Positions 42,346 through 51,468 of a stretch of DNA of 64,000 bases are shown piece by piece. Position 1 is the first letter of the stretch; each line of letters starts with the position of its first letter. The position numbers were made by a program, and so were the translations under genes. The notes beneath the pieces are model-generated. The model had not been told where the DNA came from, did no database searches, and saw only the letters and a list, made by a program, of their open reading frames with translations. The stretch spans positions 124,001 to 188,000 of the forward strand of contig NZ_QGKU01000003.1 of NCBI RefSeq assembly GCF_003172915.1. The letters run 5' to 3'. The stretch is from Meridianimarinicoccus roseus. Lineage in GTDB: Bacteria > Pseudomonadota > Alphaproteobacteria > Rhodobacterales > Rhodobacteraceae.

Positions 42346-43845
42346 ATGGAATTCCTGTCTGCCGCATTTCTTCTGGGGTTTCTGCCCGCCTGCCTTGGCG
42401 GGTTCTTCCTTCTGCGGCATCTGCGGCCCGGCGCTTGCACCGGTTTCCTGGCCCTTGCGTCGCTTGGGTTCCTCGCGGCGTCCTCGGCGCTCAGCCTTGC
42501 GGTGATCCTTGTCAGTGTCCTCGTCAACCGCGCCTGCGGTCTCGCGATGGCGCGCTGGCCCGTCGGGCGAACCGCTGCCCTGCTGGTCGGCATCGCGGGA
42601 AACATCGGGGCCATCGCGTGGTTCAAGTTTCACCCCGTGCCCTTGGGCGACAGCGCATCGGCGATGCTGGTGGTAGGCATGCCGCTAGGCCTGTCATTCT
42701 ATGCCTTCAAGCAGATCACTTACCTGATCGACCGGCATCAGAACCGCGCGCCGGACCTGACGCTGCCGGACTATCTGCTCTTCTCGGTGTTCTTCGCACA
42801 TCTTCCCGCCGGCCCGATCACACCTTACCGCCGCCTGCAGCCACAGATCGCCGCGCTGGCGCGCCAACGCATCGACCCGGCGCAACTGCTTGCAGGGCTG
42901 GCGTTGATCGTGCTCGGCGCGGTGAAGTTCCGTGTTCTGTCCGGGCAGATCGCGGGGCTGACCGTGCCGATCTATGCGGCGGCGGAGCGCGGGGCAGCCC
43001 TGTGCCTTCCAGAGTCCATCGCGGGCAGCTTCGGTTTCCTGCTGGAGTTGTACTTCAACTTCTCGGGCTACTCGGACATGGCAATTGGACTGGCGCTGCT
43101 GTTCGGGCTGCGTTTGTCGCCAAATTTCGACAGTCCTGTCCAAGCCCGCCAACTGGGCGACTACATCCTGCGCTGGCACATGTCCTTCATGCAGTTCGCG
43201 CGCGACTATGTCTTCGTCTACCTTCAGGCGGCGCTGACGCAAATACTACCGCTCCGGTCCGCGGTGCGGCGGCGGGTGGCGGCCTGGGGCATTGCCATTC
43301 TGGTGACCTACGTGCTGGTGATGCTCTGGCATGCGGCCAGCTGGACGGCGCTGGTGATCAGCCTGCTGACTGCCGCGGCGGTGGTCGCTGCGGGGCTGGC
43401 GCGGATGCGCAGCCGCGCTTGGGAAAAAGGTGACGGTGTCCTGCGGCGGATCGGCGGGCACCTTGTCTGTCTGTTCTTCGCCACCGTGACCATCGTGTTC
43501 TTCCGCAGCGGCGACGCGGGCACCGCGATGCAGATCTTCGAGGGTCTGACACGCTGGCCGGGGGTGCCGCTGCTGCTTGGCGGACCCGCTCCAGTTGCCG
43601 AGGTTTGCCCGGTCCTGTCGGGCACGCCATCGGATCTTGCGCTGCTCGCCGTGCTGGCGGCAGCCAGCGGGATCGCGCTGCTGGCACCCAACACGATGCG
43701 CTTGTTCGGGCTCTTGCCCGCACGCCCCGGCGCGCCGGTCTTCCGCCCGACCGTACCGTGGGCGATCGCGCTGGGGCTGCTGGCGTGGCTGGCCTGGATC
43801 GCGGAGGCACCGTTGTCGGGCGGAGTGATCTATGAAGGGTTTTGA
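42346..43845 (+). CDS. MBOAT-family acyltransferase in the FAAL/ACP operon
   Basis: 499 residues with about 12 membrane segments. GMPLGLSFYAFKQITYLID, FFAHLPAGPITPYRR, YFNFSGYSDMAIGLA, YILRWHMSFMQFARDYVF (His278) and the catalytic-type VLVMLWHAASWT (His329) are the MBOAT blocks, in the DltB/AlgI manner. Given the ACP and FAAL in the same operon, it most likely accepts the acyl group from the carrier protein at the cytoplasmic face and hands it outward, as DltB does with D-alanine from DltC. It overlaps its SGNH-like partner by 14 bases. It is clearly different in sequence from the other MBOAT at 20781-22187. Confidence 0.92.
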   Translation: MEFLSAAFLLGFLPACLGGFFLLRHLRPGACTGFLALASLGFLAASSALSLAVILVSVLVNRACGLAMARWPVGRTAALLVGIAGNIGAIAWFKFHPVPLGDSASAMLVVGMPLGLSFYAFKQITYLIDRHQNRAPDLTLPDYLLFSVFFAHLPAGPITPYRRLQPQIAALARQRIDPAQLLAGLALIVLGAVKFRVLSGQIAGLTVPIYAAAERGAALCLPESIAGSFGFLLELYFNFSGYSDMAIGLALLFGLRLSPNFDSPVQARQLGDYILRWHMSFMQFARDYVFVYLQAALTQILPLRSAVRRRVAAWGIAILVTYVLVMLWHAASWTALVISLLTAAAVVAAGLARMRSRAWEKGDGVLRRIGGHLVCLFFATVTIVFFRSGDAGTAMQIFEGLTRWPGVPLLLGGPAPVAEVCPVLSGTPSDLALLAVLAAASGIALLAPNTMRLFGLLPARPGAPVFRPTVPWAIALGLLAWLAWIAEAPLSGGVIYEGF

Positions 43846-44752
43846 GCCACTGCGGCCTGTACTGTTCGCTGCGCTTACGCTGATGGCCTTCTTTGCCGCG
43901 ACGGTATTTGAAAGGTTGATAATCGGTGCAGCAGACGTGCTGAACGACGCGGGCGCCCGGATGCCTGCGCATCAGGGTCTTCCGCGCACGCTGCACCGCT
44001 TTCCGGCGCTGGCGGATCGCTGGCTGGAGAACACGGCCCGAGCGGGCGAGGCCGAGACCTGGATCCTCGGCACGTCAATCAGCCTGTACGGGTTCGATCC
44101 ATGCCGGGTGGCGAATGCGGCCAGCTACGCGCGCTCCGCCGCGCAATTCGGCGACATGCTGGACTGGGCGACGCGTGCGGCCAACGCCAATGACCATGTC
44201 CGGACAATCGTCTTGGAACTTTCACTCGGCGAGATCACGGCACCCGCCCGGGACGTGCTGGGCAACCGAGCGGCGCTACTGGCGCTGTCGCTTCGCAAAA
44301 TGGCAAGCGGTCGGGGCGACGACCCTGTCCCACCCGGCGCGGCCAGGGCTGTGTCCTGCGCAAGCCCGTTTCCGGACGCCGATCGCGACCTGAGGCAGTT
44401 ACCACTGCTCTCGCCAAGCGAAGTTTTTTCCCGCGCCGAAGCTGCTGCGCAGCGATCCGAAAGGCTTGCAGACTGGTGCGCTCAGGCGCCGGGCAGACGC
44501 ATCGTTTTCCACCTGCCACCGGTGAACCCGGCCGCGATCGCCGCCCAGCCGGACCTGCGCAGCACGCTGGATGCCCTCAGGGCCTCGCTGGAGAGCCAAA
44601 TCGGTTCGCTCGCACGCCGCCATCCCGACTGCCGCATGGCTTTCCATGCGCCGGGAGCGGCGGGTAGCCACCCGCGTGATTGGCAGGATGCCGTCCACTT
44701 CCGCAGCGATTTCGGAACAGGTCTGCTCAAGAACATGCTGGCCGCGCCCTGA
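43832..44752 (+). CDS. Membrane-anchored SGNH-like partner of the MBOAT (DltD/AlgJ-type role)
   Basis: 306 residues. One N-terminal membrane helix (about 9-26) places the rest outside the cytoplasmic membrane. LGTSISLYGFDP resembles a block I Ser loop, and WQDAVHFRSDFG near the C terminus supplies a D-x-x-H pair in the expected place for SGNH proteins. The gene overlaps the MBOAT gene, which is the standard pairing of DltB/DltD and AlgI/AlgJ. It would complete transfer of the acyl group to an external acceptor. It is shorter than the other SGNH partner at 19715-20806. It ends the operon, converging on the iol genes. Confidence 0.65.
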   Translation: MKGFEPLRPVLFAALTLMAFFAATVFERLIIGAADVLNDAGARMPAHQGLPRTLHRFPALADRWLENTARAGEAETWILGTSISLYGFDPCRVANAASYARSAAQFGDMLDWATRAANANDHVRTIVLELSLGEITAPARDVLGNRAALLALSLRKMASGRGDDPVPPGAARAVSCASPFPDADRDLRQLPLLSPSEVFSRAEAAAQRSERLADWCAQAPGRRIVFHLPPVNPAAIAAQPDLRSTLDALRASLESQIGSLARRHPDCRMAFHAPGAAGSHPRDWQDAVHFRSDFGTGLLKNMLAAP

Positions 44753-44781
44753 AAGACCCCGTGCCAACTGCCGCGCGCGGG

Positions 44782-45615
44782 TCAGCCTGCCGGGGCCAGG
44801 GCCCGCAACACGCCGCGCGCGGCCTTGCGCAGGTCGGGTTCGGTGCGCGACAAAATGGCGACCCGGTCAAACGCGTCGGGATCTTCTGTGACCGCGCGGC
44901 GCAGAGAGGCGCCAAATTCCATCCGCAATTCCGTGCCGATGTTGAACTTGCAAATCCGGCTCCCCCGCGCCAGCGCACTGCGCTGCGCCACTGGCACCCC
45001 CGAACCGCCATGGATCACCAGCGGAATGTCGGTCACCGCTTCAATCGCCCGGATGCGCGCCTCGTCCAGACCGCCCGCGCCGCGCCGCTGCAGATGTGTA
45101 TTACCAGCCGAAATTGCCATCGCGTCCACACCGCTGTCCCGCGCGAAGATCGCGGCTTCCTCGGGGTCTGTACCCAGCGATTCCGCTCCGGCATCATAAC
45201 CCACGAAGCCGATCTCGCCCTCGCAGGACACGCCGGCGGCCCGCGCCAGTTCGGCCACCCGCGCCGTCGTGTCGATATTCTGCGCTAGCGGCAGGCGCGA
45301 GCCGTCGAACATGACCGAGGTGAACCCGCTGTCCAGCGCCTCGCGGCACTCCTCCAGCGTATATCCATGGTCGAGATGCGCCACCACGGGAACCGATACC
45401 CGGTCCGCCAGCGACCGGAACATCGCGCCCAGCACCGGCAGCGGCGTGTGCTTGCGGCAGGACGGTCCCGCCTGAAGGATCACCGGCAGCCCCTCGTCTT
45501 CGGCCGCATCTGCGAAGGCGCGCATGTCCTCCCAGCCGAGGGTCACCAGCCCTGCGACCGCGTATCCCCCTGCAAGCGCCGGGGCCAGCACCTGTGTCAG
45601 CGTTGCGAGTGTCAC
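44782..45615 (-). CDS. iolJ: Class II fructose-bisphosphate aldolase family, probable IolJ (DKGP aldolase)
   Basis: 277 residues. HLDHGYTLEECREALDSGF holds the catalytic Asp and Zn-binding His, CEGEIGFVG the second metal region, and HGGSGVP and KFNIGTELR the later conserved loops of class II aldolases of the GatY/IolJ/FBA type. In inositol catabolism it would split 6-phospho-5-dehydro-2-deoxygluconate into dihydroxyacetone phosphate and malonate semialdehyde. The start GTG at 45615 overlaps the iolB stop as GTGA; the longer frame upstream is inside iolB. Gene order iolD-iolC-iolB-aldolase supports the role; sugar specificity is inferred. Confidence 0.85.
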   Translation of the reverse strand: MTLATLTQVLAPALAGGYAVAGLVTLGWEDMRAFADAAEDEGLPVILQAGPSCRKHTPLPVLGAMFRSLADRVSVPVVAHLDHGYTLEECREALDSGFTSVMFDGSRLPLAQNIDTTARVAELARAAGVSCEGEIGFVGYDAGAESLGTDPEEAAIFARDSGVDAMAISAGNTHLQRRGAGGLDEARIRAIEAVTDIPLVIHGGSGVPVAQRSALARGSRICKFNIGTELRMEFGASLRRAVTEDPDAFDRVAILSRTEPDLRKAARGVLRALAPAG

Positions 45616-46454
45616 TTGAACTTCGCCACCATGTCGAGGATTCCGGGGATCGTGTGAAGCTGGGCTTTGTGCGTTTCCTGAAAGTTCTGGACGAGACTGC
45701 GCTGGGTCAGCCCGCCGAGGATCGTGAAATAATACATCTCGTAGCCGGGCAGCACGCAGCAAGGATGATACCCACGGTCGATGCAGATCGTGGAGCCGTC
45801 CACGATGTGGTAGGCGTCGCCCGGGGTGCCGTCCTCGCGCTGGAGCATCTGCAGCCCCGATCCGTAACTCGGGCGGAACCGGAAATTGTAGGTCTCGTCG
45901 TGGCGCGTCTCGTGCGGCAGGTTGTCGGTGTCGTGCTTGTGACTGGGAAAGCCCGACCAGCCACCTGCGCCCACGGTGTAAAGCTCGGATACCAGCAAGC
46001 GCCCCACCCGGCCATGCTGCTGCTGGCCGAGGATATGCTTGATCTTGCGGTGCGTTTTGGTGTCGTCGGACCCGTATTGCACCATGTCGATCTCGTCAGC
46101 CCGCACGGCGAAAGGCTCCAGCACCTCGTCGAACCGAGCGCCCGCGACGAACACCTCGGCACTGTCGCTTGTGCATGTGATGCGCGCCTCGGCGCCGGTC
46201 GGAACGTAAACCCCCTCCGGCTCGCCGTCCCAGACATCGACACCGCGCCCGCCAAGTCCGGCCGCCGTGAAGCCGCCGACCGACACGTCGACAAGCCCTG
46301 TGGCCGGCACGATGCAGGTTTCGTATCCCTGCACGGCATAGCCATAGCTTTCGCCCTTCTGCAGCTTGACGATGTTGAAATAGTTGAGCGGCACGCAGGC
46401 ATCGTCGGCATCGACGATCGGTCGGTTTCGGTTGTCGAACGGGGCGATGTGCAT
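45612..46454 (-). CDS. iolB: 5-deoxy-glucuronate isomerase, IolB family (divergent copy)
   Basis: 280 residues, cupin-type KduI/IolB fold. GFPSHKHDTDNLPHETRHDET holds metal-binding histidines and the Glu, and GYHPCCVLPGYEMYYFTILGG closes the second metal ligand set, as in IolB. It isomerises 5-deoxy-glucuronate to 2-deoxy-5-keto-gluconate. A second, more typical IolB is at 59981-60793, and the N-terminal 50 residues differ clearly between the two, so they are distinct paralogues. It lies 3 bases after iolC and overlaps the aldolase gene. Either divided roles or different substrates are possible. Confidence 0.85.
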   Translation of the reverse strand: MHIAPFDNRNRPIVDADDACVPLNYFNIVKLQKGESYGYAVQGYETCIVPATGLVDVSVGGFTAAGLGGRGVDVWDGEPEGVYVPTGAEARITCTSDSAEVFVAGARFDEVLEPFAVRADEIDMVQYGSDDTKTHRKIKHILGQQQHGRVGRLLVSELYTVGAGGWSGFPSHKHDTDNLPHETRHDETYNFRFRPSYGSGLQMLQREDGTPGDAYHIVDGSTICIDRGYHPCCVLPGYEMYYFTILGGLTQRSLVQNFQETHKAQLHTIPGILDMVAKFK

Positions 46455-46457
46455 CGG

Positions 46458-47459
46458 TTATCCTTCGGGGCTGTGCGCGACAGGCTTCGGCGCGGGATGG
46501 GCGGCGAGAAACGCGCGCAGGTCTTCGGTGTCCGGCATAGCGGGGGCGCAGCCGGGGCGTGCGACGACAATGGCGGCGCAGGCCGATCCGCGCAGCACCG
46601 CCTCTTCAAGTGGGCGGCCGCCGGTCAGCGCGGCCAGCAGGCCGGCGAGAAAACTGTCGCCCGCCCCGGTCGGCTTCAGCGGGTCGACATCGAACACGCC
46701 GCTGCGCGTCTCGGCTCCGCCCGCAAGTGTGATCGCACCCTCCGGGCCCATCTTGTAGATCACCAGCGCTGCGCCGTCGGCTGCCAGCGCACGCGCCTTC
46801 GCCAGCCCTCTGTCGATCCCGCCGGCCATGAAACCGAATTCCTCGTCGTTGGCGACGATCAAGTCCGCGAGCGCCCCGGCGCGCGACAGAACTTCCTCGG
46901 CAACCTTCGGCGACGGCCAGCTGTAGGGGCGGTAGTCCACATCGAAGATCACCGGCAGACCGGCGGCGCGCGCCCGAGCGAAGGCGTGGAAAGCCGCCTC
47001 GCGTGAGGGTTCGGCCGCGAACACTGTGCCTGCGGTGACCAGCGCATCGAAGCGGGCGAAATCAACCGCGTCAACATTGGCACGGGTCATCTGGAAATCC
47101 GCCGCGCCATTGCGGTAGATCACCGACTGGTGGTCCTCCACACGTGTTTCGTAAAGCGCAAGCGAGGTGCGGTATTCGCCGGTTACGGTCGTGACATGGC
47201 GCGCGTCCACCCCGTAGCGGGCCAACTGGTTGCGGCAGAACCGGCCGACCGCGTCGTCCGACACGCAGGTCAGCAGCGCCGCCTGCGCGCCCAGCTTGAC
47301 CAGACCCGCCGCAATGTTCGCGGACGAACCGCCCATCGCCACACCCATGCTTTCAGCATGTTCGATGGCGCTGCCGGGCGGTGTCGGTGACAGGTCCATT
47401 CCGACCCGACCCATCACGAGGTAGCGCCCGCCGCGCAGCTTTTCAGCCAGTGCCCACAT
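46458..47459 (-). CDS. iolC: 5-dehydro-2-deoxygluconokinase
   Basis: 333 residues, PfkB/ribokinase family. GGSSANIAAGLVKLG near the N terminus and PLKPTGAGDSFLAGLLAAL near the C terminus are the two PfkB signatures, the second carrying the catalytic Asp in GAGDS. VMGRVGMDLSPT and VIFDVDYRPYSW are typical of IolC. It phosphorylates 2-deoxy-5-keto-gluconate with ATP. The ATG at 47459 overlaps the iolD stop as TGATG; a GTG codon immediately before is in frame. It is followed by iolB. Confidence 0.92.
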   Translation of the reverse strand: MWALAEKLRGGRYLVMGRVGMDLSPTPPGSAIEHAESMGVAMGGSSANIAAGLVKLGAQAALLTCVSDDAVGRFCRNQLARYGVDARHVTTVTGEYRTSLALYETRVEDHQSVIYRNGAADFQMTRANVDAVDFARFDALVTAGTVFAAEPSREAAFHAFARARAAGLPVIFDVDYRPYSWPSPKVAEEVLSRAGALADLIVANDEEFGFMAGGIDRGLAKARALAADGAALVIYKMGPEGAITLAGGAETRSGVFDVDPLKPTGAGDSFLAGLLAALTGGRPLEEAVLRGSACAAIVVARPGCAPAMPDTEDLRAFLAAHPAPKPVAHSPEG

Positions 47460-49324
47460 CACACGCCCCGGCGCTGACGGGCGCGCGCAGCCTCGATCTC
47501 TTTGTGCTTCTCGCGCACCTTCGGATGGGCGCTGACCTCAGGGGTGCCGACTTCCCACCATGTGTGGCCTTGCGCGGTCCAGCCCTCGTAGGCATCGACT
47601 GTCATTACGATTACGCTGGTGCTGTCGGCGGCTTTTGCCTCCGCGAAGGCAGTGCCAAGCTGCTCGGGCGTATCCACATGTACTGCGCGCGCGCCCATTG
47701 ATGCAGCATGGGCGGCGAAATCCACCGTGAAGGGTTCGGGTATGGTTGGCGTGTCATTGAACAGATTGTTGTAGCTTTCGTTGCCGGTGTTGTTCTGCAG
47801 TTTGTTGATGACCGCGAAGCCGCCATTGTCCAGCACCAGCACGATAAGTTTCTTGCGGGTCAGCACCGACGAATAAATGTCGGAGTTCATCAGCAGGTAC
47901 GATCCGTCCCCGACGAACACGATTGTGTCGGCATCCGGTTCGTCCTCTGCCTGAGCGATGCGCGCGCCCCAACCGCCCGCGATCTCGTAGCCCATGCAGG
48001 AAAACCCGAACTCCACGTCGACCGTGCCGATATCGAGCGTACGCCAGTTCGCCGTCACTTCGGCTGGAAGCCCGCCCGCGGCGGTCACCACCCGGTCGCG
48101 CGGTCCGCACAGCGCGTTCACGACGCCGATTGCCTGCGCGTAGGATTTCGGCCCGTTGCCGGGCGCGACATTGCCCGCGACATAAGCGGTCCATTTTGCG
48201 CGCTCGGACTGCGCGAAGGCGGTCCAGGCTTCTGGCGCGCGGTAGTCCGGCAGCGCGGCATCAAGCGCCTCCAGCCCCAACTTGGCATCGCCCACCACCG
48301 GGAGCGACAGGTGCTTGCCCGCATCGTGGCGCGCAGCGTTGACCGAAATCAGCCGCGCATCACGGTCGAAGGCCGTCCACGACCCAGTCGTGAAATCCTG
48401 CAGACGCGATCCGACCGACACGATCACGTCCGCCGCCGCTGCCACCGCGTTGGCGCTGTCCGATCCGGTCACACCGACCGGTCCGATATTCAGCGGATGG
48501 TCATCGCGCAGGTTGGCGCGCCCGGCGATGGTTTCGATCACGGGAATGCCGCGCGCCTCGGCGAAGGCGGTCAGTTCGGCAACGGCGCCGGAATACTGCA
48601 CCCCGCCGCCCGCGATCAGAACCGGCCGCGCGGCGCGGCCCAGCAGAGCGGCGGCTTCGGCGACCTCAGCGGTGTCGGGCGCCTGGCGGCGGATACGATG
48701 GGTGCGATCTTCGAACAGCGCGACCGGATAGTCATAGGCCCAGCCCTGCACATCCTGCGGCAGCGCGATGAAGGCCGGGCCGCAATCGGCCGGGTCGAGC
48801 ATTGTGGCAAGGGCGGACGGCAGGCTCTGGATCACCTGGGCTGGGTGGGTGATCCGGTCCCAGTAGCGGGTGACAGCCCGGAATCCATCGTTCAGCCCCA
48901 GTGCTGGATTGCCGAAATGCTCGAGTTGCTGCAGCACCGGGTCGGGCAGCCGCGTCAGGAAGGTATCGCCGCACAGCATTAGCATCGGCAGCCGGTTCGC
49001 GTGGGCCAGCGCCGAGGCAGTCAGCAGGTTCGCCGTGCCCGGCCCCGCCGACGCGGTGCAGAACATGAAGCGTCGGCGAAGGTGATACTTGGCATAGGCC
49101 GCCGCCGCAAAGCCCATGCCCTGTTCGTTCTGCCCGCGGTACAGCGGCAGCGTCGCGCGATGATCGTGCAGCGCCTCGCCTAGGCAGGTGACGTTGCCGT
49201 GCCCGAAAATGCCAAACCCACCGCCGCACAGGCGGCGTCTCACGCCCGCGGTTTCGATGAACTGTGCGTTCAGGTAACGGATGATCGCCTGCGCCGTCGT
49301 CAGGCGGATCGTGTCGTCGCTCAT
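47459..49324 (-). CDS. iolD: 3D-(3,5/4)-trihydroxycyclohexane-1,2-dione hydrolase
   Basis: 621 residues, thiamine-diphosphate enzyme with the usual three domains. RGQNEQGMGFAAAAYAK contains the Glu region of the Pyr domain; FVGDGSYLLMNSDIYSSV followed by NNTGNESYNNLF is the GDG...N motif binding Mg-ThDP. It opens the ring of the diketo-inositol to 5-deoxy-glucuronate. The ATG at 49324 (MSDDTIRLTTAQ) has GGAG-type sequence before it; the long upstream extension crosses the operator and the neighbour gene and is not real. It is first in the minus-strand iolDCB-aldolase unit. Confidence 0.95.
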   Translation of the reverse strand: MSDDTIRLTTAQAIIRYLNAQFIETAGVRRRLCGGGFGIFGHGNVTCLGEALHDHRATLPLYRGQNEQGMGFAAAAYAKYHLRRRFMFCTASAGPGTANLLTASALAHANRLPMLMLCGDTFLTRLPDPVLQQLEHFGNPALGLNDGFRAVTRYWDRITHPAQVIQSLPSALATMLDPADCGPAFIALPQDVQGWAYDYPVALFEDRTHRIRRQAPDTAEVAEAAALLGRAARPVLIAGGGVQYSGAVAELTAFAEARGIPVIETIAGRANLRDDHPLNIGPVGVTGSDSANAVAAAADVIVSVGSRLQDFTTGSWTAFDRDARLISVNAARHDAGKHLSLPVVGDAKLGLEALDAALPDYRAPEAWTAFAQSERAKWTAYVAGNVAPGNGPKSYAQAIGVVNALCGPRDRVVTAAGGLPAEVTANWRTLDIGTVDVEFGFSCMGYEIAGGWGARIAQAEDEPDADTIVFVGDGSYLLMNSDIYSSVLTRKKLIVLVLDNGGFAVINKLQNNTGNESYNNLFNDTPTIPEPFTVDFAAHAASMGARAVHVDTPEQLGTAFAEAKAADSTSVIVMTVDAYEGWTAQGHTWWEVGTPEVSAHPKVREKHKEIEAARARQRRGV

Positions 49325-49409
49325 GGGCGGGTCTCCCTTCCGGCGTGGTCGCGCGCTGCCGTTCCGCAGCTTTGCGCTTGACCGCTTTCCGGTTGGCACG
49401 ATAGCAGTG

Positions 49410-49425
49410 TTGCAACCGGTTGCAA
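49410..49425. promoter_or_regulatory. LacI-type operator palindrome (TTGCAACCGGTTGCAA) between iolD and the + iol operon
   Basis: A perfect 16-base palindrome, followed at once by a further GCAACCGG half-like repeat. The CG-centred form with flanking TTGCAA is typical of LacI/GalR-family operators. It is 22 bases before the ATG at 49447 and 86 bases before iolD, so it can control both directions. The core TGCAACCGGTTGCA recurs at 53674-53687 beside the lacI gene. Confidence 0.85.
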
Positions 49426-49446
49426 CCGGATTTTGGGAGGACGGCC

Positions 49447-50559
49447 ATGCGGGAAATCGGGATCGGGCTGGTCGGCGGCGGCTACATGGGAAAGGCGCAT
49501 GCCGTAGCCTACAGCGCCGTAGGCGCGGTCTTCGACACCCGCCTGCGTCCCCGTCTGGAAATGGTCGCCGCGTCCAGCCCCGACTCGGCCGAACGCTACC
49601 GCGCGGCCTATGGCTTTCGCCGGGCGGCGCCCGACTGGCGAACATTGGTGGACGATGCGGCGGTGGAAGCGGTGGTAATCGCCGCGCCGCAGGCCACTCA
49701 CCGCGTCATCGCCGAAGCGGCTTTCGCGCTTGGCAAGCCGGTGTTCTGCGAAAAGCCGCTGGGCGCCTCGATCGCCGATGCCGAGGCGATGTGCGCCGCC
49801 GCCGCAGCCAGCGGTGCGGTCAACATGATCGGCTTCAACTATGTGCGGACCCCGGCAACCCAATTCGCCCGGCGCCTGATCGCCGAAGGCGCCATTGGCG
49901 AGGTGACTTGGTTCCGCGGCGAGCATAGCGAGGATTTCCTGGCCGATCCCGACACCCCGGCAAGCTGGCGGACCAGCGGCGCGCCGAACGGCACGTTGGG
50001 CGATCTTGCGCCGCACATGATCAATGCCGCACAGGCGCTGCTGGGGCCGGTGCAATCGGTCATGGCCGATATCGAAACCGTGCACGCGGCGCGCGGCGGC
50101 ACGGCGGTTACCAACGATGACCAGGCCCACATGCTGTGTCGTTTCTCGGGCGGCGCGATGGGCCACATGTATTTCAGCCGCGTGGCGACCGGACGGAAGA
50201 TGGGCTACATCTACGAGGTGTCCGGCACGCACGGAGCGCTGCGCTTCAATCAGGAAGACCAGAACAGCCTGTGGCTTTATCGCGCCGAGGGTCCGCAGGC
50301 CGAACGCGGCTTCCGGCAGATCCTGACCGGGCCGGAACATCCGGATTACGCAGCGTTCTGCCAGGGGCCGGGCCACGGCACCGGCTACCAGGACCAGATC
50401 ATCATCGAGGCACGCGATTTTCTGGAAGCCGTGGCCGACGGTGTCAGTCGCTGGCCGGACTTCACGGCGGGCCTCGACGTGGCGCGGGTGATCGACGCCG
50501 CACGCCAATCCCATGCGCACGGGCGCTGGCAGCCCGTCGCCTCACACCAAGGAGCCTGA
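49447..50559 (+). CDS. Gfo/Idh/MocA oxidoreductase, probable inositol-type dehydrogenase
   Basis: 370 residues. N-terminal Rossmann motif GLVGGGYMGKAHA and CEKPLGASIADAE, with the catalytic Lys of the EKP motif, identify the family; LAPHMINAAQALLGP supplies the substrate-site histidine (H in the D/G-x-x-x-H motif). It would oxidise a cyclitol or sugar with NAD(P)+. The gene starts the + operon containing iolE and a second family member. It is not the canonical IolG, which is at 62024-63037; scyllo-inositol or an inositol isomer is a reasonable guess. An operator palindrome lies just upstream. Confidence 0.85.
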   Translation: MREIGIGLVGGGYMGKAHAVAYSAVGAVFDTRLRPRLEMVAASSPDSAERYRAAYGFRRAAPDWRTLVDDAAVEAVVIAAPQATHRVIAEAAFALGKPVFCEKPLGASIADAEAMCAAAAASGAVNMIGFNYVRTPATQFARRLIAEGAIGEVTWFRGEHSEDFLADPDTPASWRTSGAPNGTLGDLAPHMINAAQALLGPVQSVMADIETVHAARGGTAVTNDDQAHMLCRFSGGAMGHMYFSRVATGRKMGYIYEVSGTHGALRFNQEDQNSLWLYRAEGPQAERGFRQILTGPEHPDYAAFCQGPGHGTGYQDQIIIEARDFLEAVADGVSRWPDFTAGLDVARVIDAARQSHAHGRWQPVASHQGA

Positions 50560-50561
50560 AC

Positions 50562-51458
50562 GTGACGATCCAGATCGGCAATGCCCCCTGTTCATGGGGG
50601 GTCGAATTCGCGCAGGACCCGCGCAACCCGGACTGGCGGTCCGTTTTGCGCGACGCGGCGCAGGCGGGCTATCGCGGCATCGAACTTGGGCCGGTGGGCT
50701 TCATGCCCGAAGATCCTCCGCAGGTCGCCGACGCGCTGGCCGAACATGGGCTCGAGCTGATCGGCGGCGTGGTATTTCGTGCCTTCCATGACCCGGACCA
50801 GTGGGACGACGTGCTGGACGGCGCCGTGCGCACCTGCCGGGCGTTGAACGCCCACGGGGCGCGGCACCTCGTGCTGATCGATTCTATCTCGCCGCGTCGG
50901 GCCCCCACTGCCGGACGCTGGGATGCGGCCGAGAAGATGGACACTGCCGAATGGACAGCCTTCCGCGACCGCATCGCTCATGTCGCGCGCATGGCAACGG
51001 AAGAACACGGCCTGACGGTGGGGATTCACGCCCATGCTGCCGGGTTCATCGATTTCGAACCTGAACTTGACCGGCTACTGGACGAGGTGGACGAAAGCCT
51101 TCTCAAGATCTGCTTCGACACCGGCCACCATTCCTATGCAGGCTTCGATCCCGTGGCCTTCCTCGAACGGAGGGTTGGGCGCGTCAGCTACATGCATTTC
51201 AAGGATATAGACCCTGAAGTTAAAGCGCGTGTGGTCGCGGACGGCACCGGTTTCTACGACGCGTGCGGCCAAGGCATCTTCTGCAATCTCGGCGATGGCG
51301 ACGTGGATTTCCCGCGCGTGCGACAGATCCTGCTGGACAGTGGCTTCGACGGCTGGTGCACGGTCGAACAGGACTGCGACCCGACGCTGCCCGGAACCGA
51401 CCCGCTGCGCGACGCAACGGTCAACCGTGCCTATCTCACCTCCATCGGGTTCGACTGA
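50562..51458 (+). CDS. iolE: Inosose dehydratase (IolE)
   Basis: 298 residues, xylose-isomerase-like TIM barrel. IGNAPCSWGVEF at the N terminus is the IolE signature; HAHAAGFIDFEPELDRLLD, CFDTGHHSYAG and YMHFKDIDPE provide the metal-binding acidic and His residues. It dehydrates 2-keto-myo-inositol to the diketo-deoxy-inositol used by IolD. The GTG at 50562 follows AAGGAGCC at good spacing and is chosen over the long open frame upstream, which is a shadow. It stands between two Gfo/Idh/MocA dehydrogenase genes. Confidence 0.92.
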   Translation: MTIQIGNAPCSWGVEFAQDPRNPDWRSVLRDAAQAGYRGIELGPVGFMPEDPPQVADALAEHGLELIGGVVFRAFHDPDQWDDVLDGAVRTCRALNAHGARHLVLIDSISPRRAPTAGRWDAAEKMDTAEWTAFRDRIAHVARMATEEHGLTVGIHAHAAGFIDFEPELDRLLDEVDESLLKICFDTGHHSYAGFDPVAFLERRVGRVSYMHFKDIDPEVKARVVADGTGFYDACGQGIFCNLGDGDVDFPRVRQILLDSGFDGWCTVEQDCDPTLPGTDPLRDATVNRAYLTSIGFD

Positions 51459-51468
51459 AAGGGCTGCC

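Noticed and set aside
45594-47006. 470-residue open frame on + opposite iolB and iolC
   Set aside because: Both minus-strand genes have full family motifs and overlapping stop/start codons.
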